The notes under the pieces were generated by a model. The model did not search any database. It was not told where the DNA came from and saw only the letters and a program-made list of their open reading frames with translations. From assembly GCF_022348085.1 (NCBI RefSeq), contig NZ_JAKRFN010000005.1, forward strand, positions 248,001-312,000: a DNA stretch of 64,000 nt, written 5' to 3'. This document shows positions 43,802 to 52,423 of the stretch, piece after piece. The position numbers were made by a program, and so were the translations under genes. Every line of letters begins with the position of its first letter. Position 1 is the stretch's first letter. The stretch is from Mycobacterium sp. PSTR-4-N. GTDB taxonomy: Bacteria > Actinomycetota > Actinomycetes > Mycobacteriales > Mycobacteriaceae.

Positions 43802-45058
43802 TCAGCGTCGTAGCGGGACCGCGGCCTCGAAGTGAGCCGCCTTGCCGGCGGATTGCCAGGAGAGCCACCGCTCCCAGCGGTGCAGATTCGTCTGCTGCCA
43901 CCACCGGTCCAGGGGCGGGCTGACCCGGCGCCCGATCTCCAGCGCCGTGATCACCGGTGCGCGGGCCAGCAGGAGCGCGATGCCGGGCAGCGCCGACGGC
44001 AGCCGGTAGCGGCGGCGATTCCACGGCAGCATGTACAGGCCGAGATAACCCGCCTGCACCCGGTAGTGGTACTCGGCGCGCAGCCGGCGCAGACCGCGGT
44101 GCGAGGCCGTCGGGGCGAAGGCCGGCACGAACGATTCGACGAGTTCGCGTCCGCTGTCGCCGCTGTCGTGGCTGCGGGCGGAGTCGGCCATCAGCAGGAT
44201 CCGCCACGCGTCGGCGACGGTCTCGGGAAAATAACCGTCGCACCGCACGCCGACGAGATGCCCGCAATACCGGTTGAAGTGCAGCACCGCACGCATCTCG
44301 GCGGGAGAGGTGAGGTGGCCGAGGGCGAACAGCCCCAACGCTGGTGCCACGCTGCCGCCGAGCAGCGTGAGCAACATCGCGGACTGGCTGATCGGCAGGC
44401 CCCAGCGCGCAGCGTCCCACTCCGGGTGTTCCCGCACCCGCTGCCGGACGCTGACGTGCATGATGCGCACGTGCAGCGAGATGCGCCGACCGAGTGAGCC
44501 GGGGGTCAACAGCGCACCCGGACGGCACACCTCGATCCACCAGCGCGACGTCTCGAGGTAGCGGTGCAGCGCGCGCTGGCCGGCGTACCCGCCCGAGAGG
44601 GACAGCGGCACCGCGAGCCAGGCCTCGGTGTAGGTGTCGGTGGTGCCGGCGTTGCCGAGGGCGCCCAGCGCATACGCCCATCGTCGCCAGACCGCGGCGC
44701 CCTGCTCGACCAGCTCGGGGTCCAGCCAGTCGGGCATCTCCTCGAACTCCGCGAACAGCGCCCGCATCGACTCAGGCGCCTCGGGGAGACTGTCGATGCC
44801 GCGGAGCTGGGCCTCCTCCACCAGATCTCGCGCGCGCCGGGCGCCCATGTGCCCGTGGTAGGTCTCGGCGACGAAGCGCTCGGCCACCGGGTCACCCTCG
44901 GTGAGACCCGCGATGAAGGCTCGGGCCACCGTGTCGGACGGAAACGGGTCCACTCCTGTCAGCCGCCGGAGGCCGTGACGCAGCCGGGCGCGGCGGACGC
45001 CCACCTCGGGGTAGCGGAACGCAGTCGGTGCCGCGGGCGGGCGTGCGGTGTCGGGCAT
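43802..45058 (-). CDS. DUF2236/MpaB-Lcp-like haem oxygenase
   Basis: A 418-residue protein of the DUF2236 family that includes the rubber oxygenase Lcp and fungal MpaB. The central signature ISLHVRIMHVSVRQRVREHP (about residues 197-216) holds histidines placed as the haem ligand and gate. A hydrophobic helix (SAMLLTLLGGSVAPALGLFALG) follows, and FNRYCGHLVGVRCDGYFPET is also family-typical. No signal peptide is seen, unlike secreted Lcp, so it is intracellular. Substrate unknown; polyisoprenoid or terpenoid cleavage is a family-based guess. Confidence 0.8.
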   Translation of the reverse strand: MPDTARPPAAPTAFRYPEVGVRRARLRHGLRRLTGVDPFPSDTVARAFIAGLTEGDPVAERFVAETYHGHMGARRARDLVEEAQLRGIDSLPEAPESMRALFAEFEEMPDWLDPELVEQGAAVWRRWAYALGALGNAGTTDTYTEAWLAVPLSLSGGYAGQRALHRYLETSRWWIEVCRPGALLTPGSLGRRISLHVRIMHVSVRQRVREHPEWDAARWGLPISQSAMLLTLLGGSVAPALGLFALGHLTSPAEMRAVLHFNRYCGHLVGVRCDGYFPETVADAWRILLMADSARSHDSGDSGRELVESFVPAFAPTASHRGLRRLRAEYHYRVQAGYLGLYMLPWNRRRYRLPSALPGIALLLARAPVITALEIGRRVSPPLDRWWQQTNLHRWERWLSWQSAGKAAHFEAAVPLRR

Positions 45059-45111
45059 CTGTCTGTCTTAGCGCAGGGTGGCTGCCACGGTCCGGCGTTC
45101 GGTGGCTCTGC

Positions 45112-45414
45112 TCACCCTTCCTGCGGATCGTCGTCCGCGAGCGTGCCCTCGGCCTCGGTGAATTCGACGCTGTACGGGGCACGTGGCGGCGAGATCTCAT
45201 CGAGTCGTTCGTTGATCGCCTGCGCCACGATGTCGTGCTGCAACGGAGGCAGCGCCAACGCACCGTTGAGATAGGCGTCGAGTTCGAACCGGCTCGCGAT
45301 CCCGCCGTACGCGAAGTAGCGCAACCACAGTTCGGCAGTCGTGAGGCCTGCGGATTCGAACGCCTGCCGGAATCGTTGTTGTACGTCGCCCTGACTGACC
45401 ATCTGTCTGATCAC
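45112..45414 (-). CDS. Small actinobacterial protein coupled to GAF-ANTAR gene
   Basis: A 100-residue acidic protein. The core (LWLRYFAYGGIASRFELDAY, then a hydrophobic LPPLQHDIVAQAINERLDEI) is a small conserved actinobacterial family with no assigned function. Its first bases overlap the stop of the GAF-ANTAR gene (ATGA at 45411-45414), so the two are translationally coupled. The coupling suggests a partner or output of the sensor. The start is taken at the overlap; an internal MVSQGD is an alternative. Confidence 0.65.
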   Translation of the reverse strand: MIRQMVSQGDVQQRFRQAFESAGLTTAELWLRYFAYGGIASRFELDAYLNGALALPPLQHDIVAQAINERLDEISPPRAPYSVEFTEAEGTLADDDPQEG

Positions 45415-46133
45415 CCTTCTGTCGCCGAGGCGACGACCCGCTCGGCGACCTGAATCAGGATGCGGCGGCTGCCATGGGACTCCAGGACGAGCTGTCGAAA
45501 CGCCTCGTCGGGACCGATCTGGTTGCGCGCCATCATGATCCCTCGGGCCATCGCGATGACGTCGCGGTTGCGCAACGTGTCTTTGAGGGTGTCGCTCATC
45601 TGTTCCGCGGCCTGCACCGTCAGGACATTGCCGACGAAGATCGCCGCCTGACGTGCGAAGCGACGCAACAGGTCTGCGTCTTTGTCGGAGTATGCGTCTG
45701 CCGCTGTGGAGTACACCTTCAGGGCCCCCAGGGAACGCTCACCCACGAGCAGGGCAGCACTCATGAAGGACCGCATTCCCTCTGCACGTGCCGCGCCCGT
45801 CCACGACGGCCATCGTTGTTCGTCTGCATCCGGCTCCGACCGGATGAAGCGGCCTTCGCGCCACGCAGTCAGGCACGGCCCCTCGTCGAGCTGATACTGC
45901 AGATCATCGAGCAGCTCTGCGAGCGGGTCGGTGGCGGCGGATGTGATACGCCTGCCGTCCGAATCCAGCAGAGACAGACCGGCTCCGGTGCTGTGACCGA
46001 TGGTGTCGGCGGCGACCGACGTCATGGTGGCCAGCGCTGTGGTGACGGTGTCCTCGGTCAGCAAGATGCCGGCCAGGCTGGCGAAGATGCCGGCCAACTC
46101 CGTGTCGGGCTGCGGCTGGGGAGCGGTCATCAC
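45411..46133 (-). CDS. GAF-ANTAR sensory RNA-binding regulator
   Basis: A 240-residue protein with a GAF sensor (about residues 25-165, including LDEGPCLTAWREGRFIRSE) and a C-terminal ANTAR helix bundle (about 175-235, LKDTLRNRDVIAMARGIMMA). ANTAR proteins bind paired RNA hexaloop hairpins and stop terminator formation. The Cys in DEGPC is typical of this GAF group and may be redox-reactive. The start ATG at 46133 lies before a second ATG three bases on. It is the first gene of a pair with the small protein at 45112, and is divergent from the MOSC-ferredoxin fusion. Confidence 0.87.
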   Translation of the reverse strand: MMTAPQPQPDTELAGIFASLAGILLTEDTVTTALATMTSVAADTIGHSTGAGLSLLDSDGRRITSAATDPLAELLDDLQYQLDEGPCLTAWREGRFIRSEPDADEQRWPSWTGAARAEGMRSFMSAALLVGERSLGALKVYSTAADAYSDKDADLLRRFARQAAIFVGNVLTVQAAEQMSDTLKDTLRNRDVIAMARGIMMARNQIGPDEAFRQLVLESHGSRRILIQVAERVVASATEG

Positions 46134-46218
46134 GGGCTTTTACCCCACACCGCGTCCGTCATGCGCCCGTCGGCCGGTTTCCCCTGCGCTGTGACAGCGG
46201 GAGAGGGAGGATGGCCGG

Positions 46219-47967
46219 GTGGCCACCCTGATGTCTGTGAACGTGGGGCTGCCCCGCGACGTGTCGTGGAACGATCGCACCGTTTTCACGGGGGCCTGGA
46301 AAGATCCCGTCTCCGGACCGCGGCGGGTACGTCGGCTCAACATCGACGGCGACGGGCAGGGCGACCTCGGCGGCCACGGCGGGGAGAATCGCGCCGTGCT
46401 GGTGTACCAGATGGATTCCTACCGGCACTGGGCCCGCGAGTTCGGGCGCGACGACCTCGTGCCCGGACTGCTGGGGGAGAACCTCACGGTGGAGGGGCTC
46501 CCTGATGACGAAGTCTGTATCGGTGACCGCTACCGCGTGGGCGACGCGGTCCTCGAGGTGACCCAGCCGAGGGTCACCTGCTACCGCGCCGGGATGCGGA
46601 TCGGGGAGCCGCGGATGGCCGCGCTGCTGGTCGCCCATCGGCGGCCGGGGTTCTACTGCCGGGTGATCATGGAGGGCGACGTCGAAGCCGGTCAGGAGAT
46701 CGTCAAGATCGCCGATGGTCCCGAGCAGATGACCGTCGCCGAGATCGACGCGCTGCTCTACCTTCCCGGCCACCCGCGCGACGGACTCACCCGGGCGCTG
46801 CGCATCCCCGCCCTCAGCCCGGGCTGGCAGGGCTCCCTGCGGGCGCTTGCCGAACACGACGCCGCAGCCTCCGGCAACCCCGGCCTGGCCGCCGCCGGTC
46901 CGCCGCCCGCCTGGACCGGCTTTCGCTCGCTTGTCGTACGCGACGTCGTCGAGGAGAGCCGGTCGGTACGGTCGGTGGTCCTCGCCGATCCGGCTGACGC
47001 GCCGTTACCGAAATGGCTTGCCGGCCAATCGGTCACGCTCCGGTTGCCGCGCAGCGGCGAAGCGCCCGCCCTGATCCGTACCTATTCGCTGTGCAACGCG
47101 CCGGGCAGTCCCTCCTACCGCATCGGTGTCAAGCGCGAACCGCACGGCGCCGCAAGCGAATACCTGCACACACGGCTGCGACCCGGGGACTCGCTCGACG
47201 TCGCCGCGCCGCGCGGCACGTTCTGGTTGGCCGACGACGAGTCACCGGTCGTCCTCGTCTCCGCCGGGGTCGGGGTCACGCCGGTGTTGTCGATGCTGGC
47301 CGCTCTGGTGGCCACCGCGTCCACCCGGCCGGTGTGGTGGCTGCACGGCGCGCGCAACGGCGCCGACCACGCCTTCGCGGCCGAAGTCCATGAGGCACTG
47401 AAAGCACTGCCGCACAGCACGTCTCACGTTGTCTACAGCCGGCCCGCGTCGACAGACCGCGTGGGGGTCGACTTCAGCGCGTCGGGTCGGCTGTCGGCGG
47501 CGACGCTCGAGGTGTTGAACATCCCCCGCGAGGCCAGCGCCTATGTGTGCGGACCGCAGCCGTTCATGACCGCGATGGAAGCGGCGCTGCTCGAGCACGG
47601 CCTGAACCCGTCACGGGTGCACACCGAGATCTTCGGTGCGGGCCCGGCCCTCACGCCCGGTATCGCCGCCACCACCGTCGCTCCGCATCAACCCGACGGC
47701 GACCCGGGACCGGGGCCCGAGGTGCAGTTCGTCCGCAGCGGGCTCGCCGTGCAGTGGGGGCCCGATCGGATGAGCCTGCTCGAACTCGCCGAGGCGTGCG
47801 ACGTGCCGACCCGGTGGTCGTGCCGTACCGGCGTGTGTCACAACTGCGAGACGGCCGTGCTGTCCGGGTCGGTGCGCTACGACCCCGAGCCGCTGGAACC
47901 GCCCGCCGACGGGAACGTGCTCATCTGTTGCGCGTCACCCGTCGAGCCGCTGGCGCTGGATCTGTAG
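46219..47967 (+). CDS. MOSC-ferredoxin reductase-[2Fe-2S] ferredoxin fusion
   Basis: A 582-residue three-part enzyme. Residues 1 to about 165 are a YiiM-type MOSC domain with VTCYRAGMRIG holding the conserved Cys. About 225-460 is a ferredoxin-reductase-type FAD/NAD module (LIRTYSLCNAPG for FAD, SAGVGVTPVLSML for NAD). The C-terminus (about 500-582) is a plant-type [2Fe-2S] ferredoxin with CRTGVCHNC and a fourth Cys in LICCAS. Such a protein can pass electrons from NAD(P)H to a Mo-cofactor site in one chain, in reductase or N-hydroxylated-compound chemistry. The start is GTG at 46219. Confidence 0.9.
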   Translation: MATLMSVNVGLPRDVSWNDRTVFTGAWKDPVSGPRRVRRLNIDGDGQGDLGGHGGENRAVLVYQMDSYRHWAREFGRDDLVPGLLGENLTVEGLPDDEVCIGDRYRVGDAVLEVTQPRVTCYRAGMRIGEPRMAALLVAHRRPGFYCRVIMEGDVEAGQEIVKIADGPEQMTVAEIDALLYLPGHPRDGLTRALRIPALSPGWQGSLRALAEHDAAASGNPGLAAAGPPPAWTGFRSLVVRDVVEESRSVRSVVLADPADAPLPKWLAGQSVTLRLPRSGEAPALIRTYSLCNAPGSPSYRIGVKREPHGAASEYLHTRLRPGDSLDVAAPRGTFWLADDESPVVLVSAGVGVTPVLSMLAALVATASTRPVWWLHGARNGADHAFAAEVHEALKALPHSTSHVVYSRPASTDRVGVDFSASGRLSAATLEVLNIPREASAYVCGPQPFMTAMEAALLEHGLNPSRVHTEIFGAGPALTPGIAATTVAPHQPDGDPGPGPEVQFVRSGLAVQWGPDRMSLLELAEACDVPTRWSCRTGVCHNCETAVLSGSVRYDPEPLEPPADGNVLICCASPVEPLALDL

Positions 47968-48489
47968 CGGCGACTGCCACCGGAACATCCCCGCGCCCTG
48001 GGCGTAGGACAGATGGCCGCCGAGCGCGCCGCCGATTCCCATCGCCAGCAGCCCGAGGATGGAGTAGCGGCGCGCGACAGCCGGCTTTTCGCGTCGGTAC
48101 GCGCGGTAGGCCAGCGAGAACAGCCCGACGGCCACCGCATTCGACCCCGCATGCACCAGACCCACCCGCTGCTGCCGGCGGTTCAACAACGGGAAATCGG
48201 CCCAGCCGGCGAGCACCGTCGGTGGAACAGCGGCGAGACCGACGCCGAGAAGCCTGCGCGCGGCCTCCGGATCGTCGAACACGACGTCGAACAGGATCGA
48301 GGCCGACCACGGCCCGATCGGGATCGTGACCAGCAGCGGATGAACCGGGTGCCCCAGCCACGAGCCGCGCAGCAATCGCGCGAGCCCGGTACGGGTGACG
48401 ATCCGGTCCGCGACGTCCGCTGCGACCCCGGCCGTGCCATCGAGCGAATCGAAACGGTCGACACCGGCGAGGATCTCATGCGCATTCAT
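47935..48489 (-). CDS. DUF2231-family membrane protein
   Basis: A 184-residue membrane protein with about four helices. The signature LGHPVHPLLVTIPIGPWSAS (about residues 46-65) with two His-Pro pairs is typical of DUF2231 proteins, which often accompany redox or haem genes. The function is unknown. It converges on and overlaps the end of the MOSC-ferredoxin fusion by 33 bases. The ATG at 48489 is the natural start. Confidence 0.82.
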   Translation of the reverse strand: MNAHEILAGVDRFDSLDGTAGVAADVADRIVTRTGLARLLRGSWLGHPVHPLLVTIPIGPWSASILFDVVFDDPEAARRLLGVGLAAVPPTVLAGWADFPLLNRRQQRVGLVHAGSNAVAVGLFSLAYRAYRREKPAVARRYSILGLLAMGIGGALGGHLSYAQGAGMFRWQSPLQIQRQRLDG

Positions 48490-48576
48490 GCCGGGGCACT
48501 ACCCCGTGGCCGCCCGTCCAATCACGTTCCACGATGTCGATGCATAGTGACACCGGCACGGGGTAACCGCGCCCGC

Positions 48577-49530
48577 ATGGCGAAGATCGGCTACTTCCTG
48601 TCCTGTGAGCAGTACACCCCTGCGAGTCTGATCGAGCAGGCCAAACGCGCCGAGGACGCCGGGTTCGAGGCGCTGTGGATCTCCGATCACTTCCATCCGT
48701 GGAACGACGAGCAGGGCCAGAGCCCCTTCGTGTGGGGCGTGATCGGAGCGCTGTCTCAGGTCACGTCGCTGCCGGTGAGCACGGCGGTGACGTGTCCGAC
48801 GATGCGGATTCACCCGGCGATCATCGCGCAGGCGGCCGCGACGGCGGCTGTGCAGCTCGACGGCAGGTTCGTGCTCGGGGTGGGCAGCGGAGAACTGCTC
48901 AACGAGCACATCTTCGGCGATCCGTGGCCATCGGTGGGCGTCCGGCTGGAGATGCTCGAAGAGGCGATCGACGTGATCCGCTTGTTGCACCGCGGCGACG
49001 AGGTCAGCCACCACGGCGAACACTACGAGGTGCAGGAGGCGCGCATCTACACCCGCCCCGAGCAGCCGGTGCCCATCTATGTGTCCGGATTCGGCCCGCA
49101 GGCAGCCGAATTCGCCGGACGGCTCGGGGACGGGTTCTGCACGACGATGCCCGACGCCGAGCTGATCACGACGTTCCGCGATTCCGGTGGTGGCGACAAG
49201 CCGGTGCAGGCGGGCACGAAGGTGAGCTGGGATCGCGATGCCGACACCGGGCTCGATGCCGCGCATCGGCTGTGGGCCAACGAGGCACTGCCCGGCCAGC
49301 TGGCGCAGACGCTGCCGCGGCCGCGTGACTTCATGGCAGCGTCGACTCTGGTCCCGCGTGACATGGTGGCCGAGTCGGTGGCGTGCGGCCCGGATGCCGA
49401 TGCCCACGCTGCCCAGGTGCGCCAGTACGTCGACGCCGGGGTCGACGAGGTCTACGTGCAGCAGATCGGTCCGGACCTCGACGGATTCTTCACCAGCTGG
49501 CAGCAGGACGTGCTGCCGCAGTTCAGCTGA
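48577..49530 (+). CDS. F420-dependent LLM-class oxidoreductase (TIGR03557-like)
   Basis: A 317-residue luciferase-like monooxygenase-family enzyme, close to the F420-dependent glucose-6-phosphate dehydrogenase-like group. KIGYFLSCEQYTP opens the barrel, EALWISDHFHPWNDEQGQSP is the characteristic His/Trp segment, and RFVLGVGSGELLNEHIFG lines the F420 pocket. It reduces or oxidises an unknown substrate with F420. The ATG at 48577 is chosen because the barrel begins there; the frame is open far upstream but antisense to the DUF2231 gene. Confidence 0.86.
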   Translation: MAKIGYFLSCEQYTPASLIEQAKRAEDAGFEALWISDHFHPWNDEQGQSPFVWGVIGALSQVTSLPVSTAVTCPTMRIHPAIIAQAAATAAVQLDGRFVLGVGSGELLNEHIFGDPWPSVGVRLEMLEEAIDVIRLLHRGDEVSHHGEHYEVQEARIYTRPEQPVPIYVSGFGPQAAEFAGRLGDGFCTTMPDAELITTFRDSGGGDKPVQAGTKVSWDRDADTGLDAAHRLWANEALPGQLAQTLPRPRDFMAASTLVPRDMVAESVACGPDADAHAAQVRQYVDAGVDEVYVQQIGPDLDGFFTSWQQDVLPQFS

Positions 49531-49560
49531 CGCGGCTCGGCTCGGCTGGCATCGAACCCC

Positions 49561-49621
49561 GCCCAAACCGACGTTCGGGCGGGAAATGGCCGTGATTTCG
49601 CACCCGAACGTCGGTTTGGGC
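49561..49621. repeat. 19-bp perfect inverted repeat between convergent genes
   Basis: GCCCAAACCGACGTTCGGG (49561-49579) and its exact complement (49603-49621) flank a 23-base loop. It fills most of the 95-base gap between the LLM gene stop (49530) and the malQ stop (49626). The stem would form an RNA hairpin in either direction, so it may act as a two-way terminator; no T run is present. It may also be one copy of a dispersed repeat. Confidence 0.75.
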
Positions 49622-49625
49622 GCAG

Positions 49626-51608
49626 TCAGGACCGCCGCATCGCCTCGGTGATCGCGGCGACCCGCGGATCGGCCCGCAGCTCCTCCAGGGTTTCCGGCAG
49701 CGGAAGCCGCCAATTCGGATACTCGTCCACGGTGCCGGGCAGATTCGGCTGATGTACCTCGCCGATGACGTCGTAGGGCGAGATCAACCTGAGTCTGCTC
49801 GGGGTGCGGGCCAGGAGCCGGTGCATCGCGAGAACGATGGCGTCGTCGTCGGTCTCGTCGGCTCCGAGGAACCCTTCGGAACGCAACAGCGCCAGCCACT
49901 CCGCCCGTTCAGCGTCGGCATTCGCCTGCTCGGCCGGTACGTCGTCGAGCAGGCCGAGGTCGGCGCGAGCCCGAACGTGCTCACCCGCCAGGAACCCCGC
50001 GGCGGTCGGCAGGTCGTGGGTCGAGATGCTCGCGGCCGCCCGCTCCGGCCATCGTGCCGGGGGCAGTAGCGGCTCTTCCGGCTCGTCCAGGTCGCGGGTG
50101 AACCACGCGACCGCGCAGCCGAGCATCTCGTTGTCCGCCAGGGCCTGCGTCACCTCGGGCTCGACGGTGCCCAGGTCCTCGCCGACGACGGTGGCGTTGG
50201 CACGGTGGGCCTCCAGCGCCAGCACCGCCAGCATCGCCTCGGCGTCGTAGTGCACGTAGGTGCCGCGGTCGGGACCGTCGCCCGGCGGTATCCACCACAG
50301 CCGCCACAACCCGGCGACGTGGTCGATGCGCAGCCCGTCGGCGTGGGAGAGCGCGGCGCGCAACATGTCGCGCAACGGTGCGTATCCACTCTCAGCCAGC
50401 CGGTCGGGCCGCCATGGTGGCAGCCCCCAGTCCTGGCCGCGCGGCGTGAAGTTGTCCGGCGGCGCGCCGATGCTGACCCCGGTCGCCAGTACATCGGCCA
50501 GTGCCCACGCGTCGGCGCCGTCCGCGTCGACGCCGACCGCGAGGTCGTGAAGCACCCCCAACGCCATTCCCGAGGACTTCGCCGCATCCCGCGTCGCACT
50601 GAGCTGCGCAGCGCACTGCTCCTGAACCCACGAATGAAAGGCCAACCGCGGAGCCAACTCTCGCCGGGCCGCGGTGACGGCCTCGCTGGACACCTCGCGC
50701 AGCGGTGCGGGCCACCGGCTCCACCGGCCGCCGTGCCGTTCGGCGAGCGCACAGTAGGTGGCCCAGTCGCGCAGGCCGTCGGACGCATCGCCGGCCAGCG
50801 GATCGGGTCGTCCGGCCGAGTGCCACAGCAGCTCCAGCGCCGAACGCTTCGCCGCCCACACCAGATCGTGGTCGATGCGCGGCATGGTCGCCGAGACGCG
50901 GAGCGCGTCGACGTCGGCACGGGTGGTGGGGTCGGCGTGCGCATAGGCGGGCAGGTCCTCGATACGCAACGCCAAGGGGTTGGCGAACCGGCGGCTCGAC
51001 GGCGTGTACGGCGAGGGCTGCACCGGGTGGGTCGGGCCGGGTGCGTGCAGCGGATTGAGAAGCACCGCCCCGCAACCGTGTTCGGCTGCCGTCCAGCGGA
51101 TGAATTCGGTCAGATCGCCGAGGTCGCCGATACCCCAGGAGCGTTCGGAACGCAGCGCGTAGAGCTGCAGCATCCAGCCCCACGTGTCCGGGGCCGTGGG
51201 CACCGTGGGTGGCGCCGCGACGAGTGTGACCTCCTGGCCGTCGCGGGTGTGCAGCCGATACCACCCGGGCGCCAGATCGGCTGGGATCTCGTCGTGCACG
51301 TCGATGTGGACGCCGTCTTCGGCGACCAGCAGTGTCGCCCCGGGAACCGGCCGCGCCCGACCGGTCAACCGCACGGCGAGGGTCGGTGGCAGCACCCCGG
51401 CGCGCTCACGCTCCTCGAGGCGGGCCAACTCGGCGCGGCGCTGCGCCTCGGTACCGGCCTCCACGTCGAGAAGTCCGAGCACGCGGATCACGACCTCGGC
51501 ATCGACGTTCACCGGTTCTCGACGCTCGTTGCGGTAGGAGGTCGCGACGCCGTGCGCGTCGGCCAACCGGCGCAGGTCATCAGGCACGGGCGGGAGATCG
51601 GGGCTCAC
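49626..51608 (-). CDS. malQ: 4-alpha-glucanotransferase (MalQ)
   Basis: A 660-residue GH77 amylomaltase that transfers alpha-1,4-glucan segments between maltodextrins. The catalytic nucleophile is in GLRIDHVAGLW, the acid/base Glu in VVGEDLGTVEP and the third Asp in STHDLPT. The loop SPYTPSSRRFANPL is a strong GH77 signature near residue 210, and LRSERSWGIGDLGDL precedes it. The N-terminal ~150 residues are the extra beta domain of bacterial MalQ. The GTG at 51608 is taken as start; the frame runs on upstream into the VIT1-like gene. It lies in the same direction as that gene, 28 bases away. Confidence 0.92.
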   Translation of the reverse strand: MSPDLPPVPDDLRRLADAHGVATSYRNERREPVNVDAEVVIRVLGLLDVEAGTEAQRRAELARLEERERAGVLPPTLAVRLTGRARPVPGATLLVAEDGVHIDVHDEIPADLAPGWYRLHTRDGQEVTLVAAPPTVPTAPDTWGWMLQLYALRSERSWGIGDLGDLTEFIRWTAAEHGCGAVLLNPLHAPGPTHPVQPSPYTPSSRRFANPLALRIEDLPAYAHADPTTRADVDALRVSATMPRIDHDLVWAAKRSALELLWHSAGRPDPLAGDASDGLRDWATYCALAERHGGRWSRWPAPLREVSSEAVTAARRELAPRLAFHSWVQEQCAAQLSATRDAAKSSGMALGVLHDLAVGVDADGADAWALADVLATGVSIGAPPDNFTPRGQDWGLPPWRPDRLAESGYAPLRDMLRAALSHADGLRIDHVAGLWRLWWIPPGDGPDRGTYVHYDAEAMLAVLALEAHRANATVVGEDLGTVEPEVTQALADNEMLGCAVAWFTRDLDEPEEPLLPPARWPERAAASISTHDLPTAAGFLAGEHVRARADLGLLDDVPAEQANADAERAEWLALLRSEGFLGADETDDDAIVLAMHRLLARTPSRLRLISPYDVIGEVHQPNLPGTVDEYPNWRLPLPETLEELRADPRVAAITEAMRRS

Positions 51609-51636
51609 CGCGGCTCTATACCCCGCGCGCAGATCT

Positions 51637-52347
51637 CTACACTGCCGCGCCGACGAGGTGCCCGATCCCATAGGTGATCAGCAGTGCGAGACCGCCACCG
51701 ATCACGTTACGGGCCATCGCGCGTTGCTTGGGCGCGCCGCCGAGGGCGGCCGACACCGCGCCGGTGAGCAGAAGAGCGGCGAGGACGGCCACCACGGTGA
51801 CCGGCACGCGCCACGTGGTGGGAGGTGCCAGGATCGCGATGATGGGGAGCAGCGCACCGATGGTGAAGGACAGGGCCGAGGACAGCGCAGCCTGCCACGG
51901 ATTGGTGAATTCCCCAGGCGTGATCCCCAATTCGGCCTCGGCGTGTGCGGTGAAGGCGTCATGGGAGGTGAGTTCCTCGGCGACGGTGCGTGCGGTGGCG
52001 GGGTGGAGCCCCTTCGCCTCGTACAGGGCGGCGAGTTCGTCCAGTTCGGCCGCGGGATCGTCGCGCAACTCGCGGCGCTCCTTGTTCAGGAGGGCCTTCT
52101 CGGTGTCGCGCTGCGTGCTCACCGAGACGTATTCGCCCAGCGCCATCGACACCGCGCCGGCGGCCAGCCCGGCGATGCCGGCGGTCAGGATCGGGCCGCG
52201 CTCCGCCGTCGCCGCGGCGACGCCGACCACCAGGCCTGCGGTCGACACGATCCCGTCGTTGGCTCCCAAGACGCCTGCACGCAACCAATTCAGCTTGGCG
52301 GCAACGGAACCGAGATGTGGTTCGTCAGGGTGGGGGTCGGTGCTCAC
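51637..52347 (-). CDS. VIT1/CCC1-family Fe2+/Mn2+ transporter
   Basis: A 236-residue membrane protein of the vacuolar iron transporter family. LNWLRAGVLGANDGIVSTAG (about residues 19-38) is the first helix, with the Asp-Gly of the metal path, followed by the second helix AAGAVSMALGEYVSVSTQRD. The hydrophilic helical metal-binding domain (about 85-150) is rich in Glu/Asp, and three more helices follow. It should move Fe2+ or Mn2+ out of the cytosol. The GTG at 52347 gives the family-typical length; a longer frame upstream covers the divergent LLM gene. Confidence 0.85.
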   Translation of the reverse strand: MSTDPHPDEPHLGSVAAKLNWLRAGVLGANDGIVSTAGLVVGVAAATAERGPILTAGIAGLAAGAVSMALGEYVSVSTQRDTEKALLNKERRELRDDPAAELDELAALYEAKGLHPATARTVAEELTSHDAFTAHAEAELGITPGEFTNPWQAALSSALSFTIGALLPIIAILAPPTTWRVPVTVVAVLAALLLTGAVSAALGGAPKQRAMARNVIGGGLALLITYGIGHLVGAAV

Positions 52348-52423
52348 CGGGCCACCGTAGCGAGAACGCCAGTCCGCCACCAGCAAACCTAGCCTGCCCA
52401 AACGAGGGGCTACGCTCGCGGAC

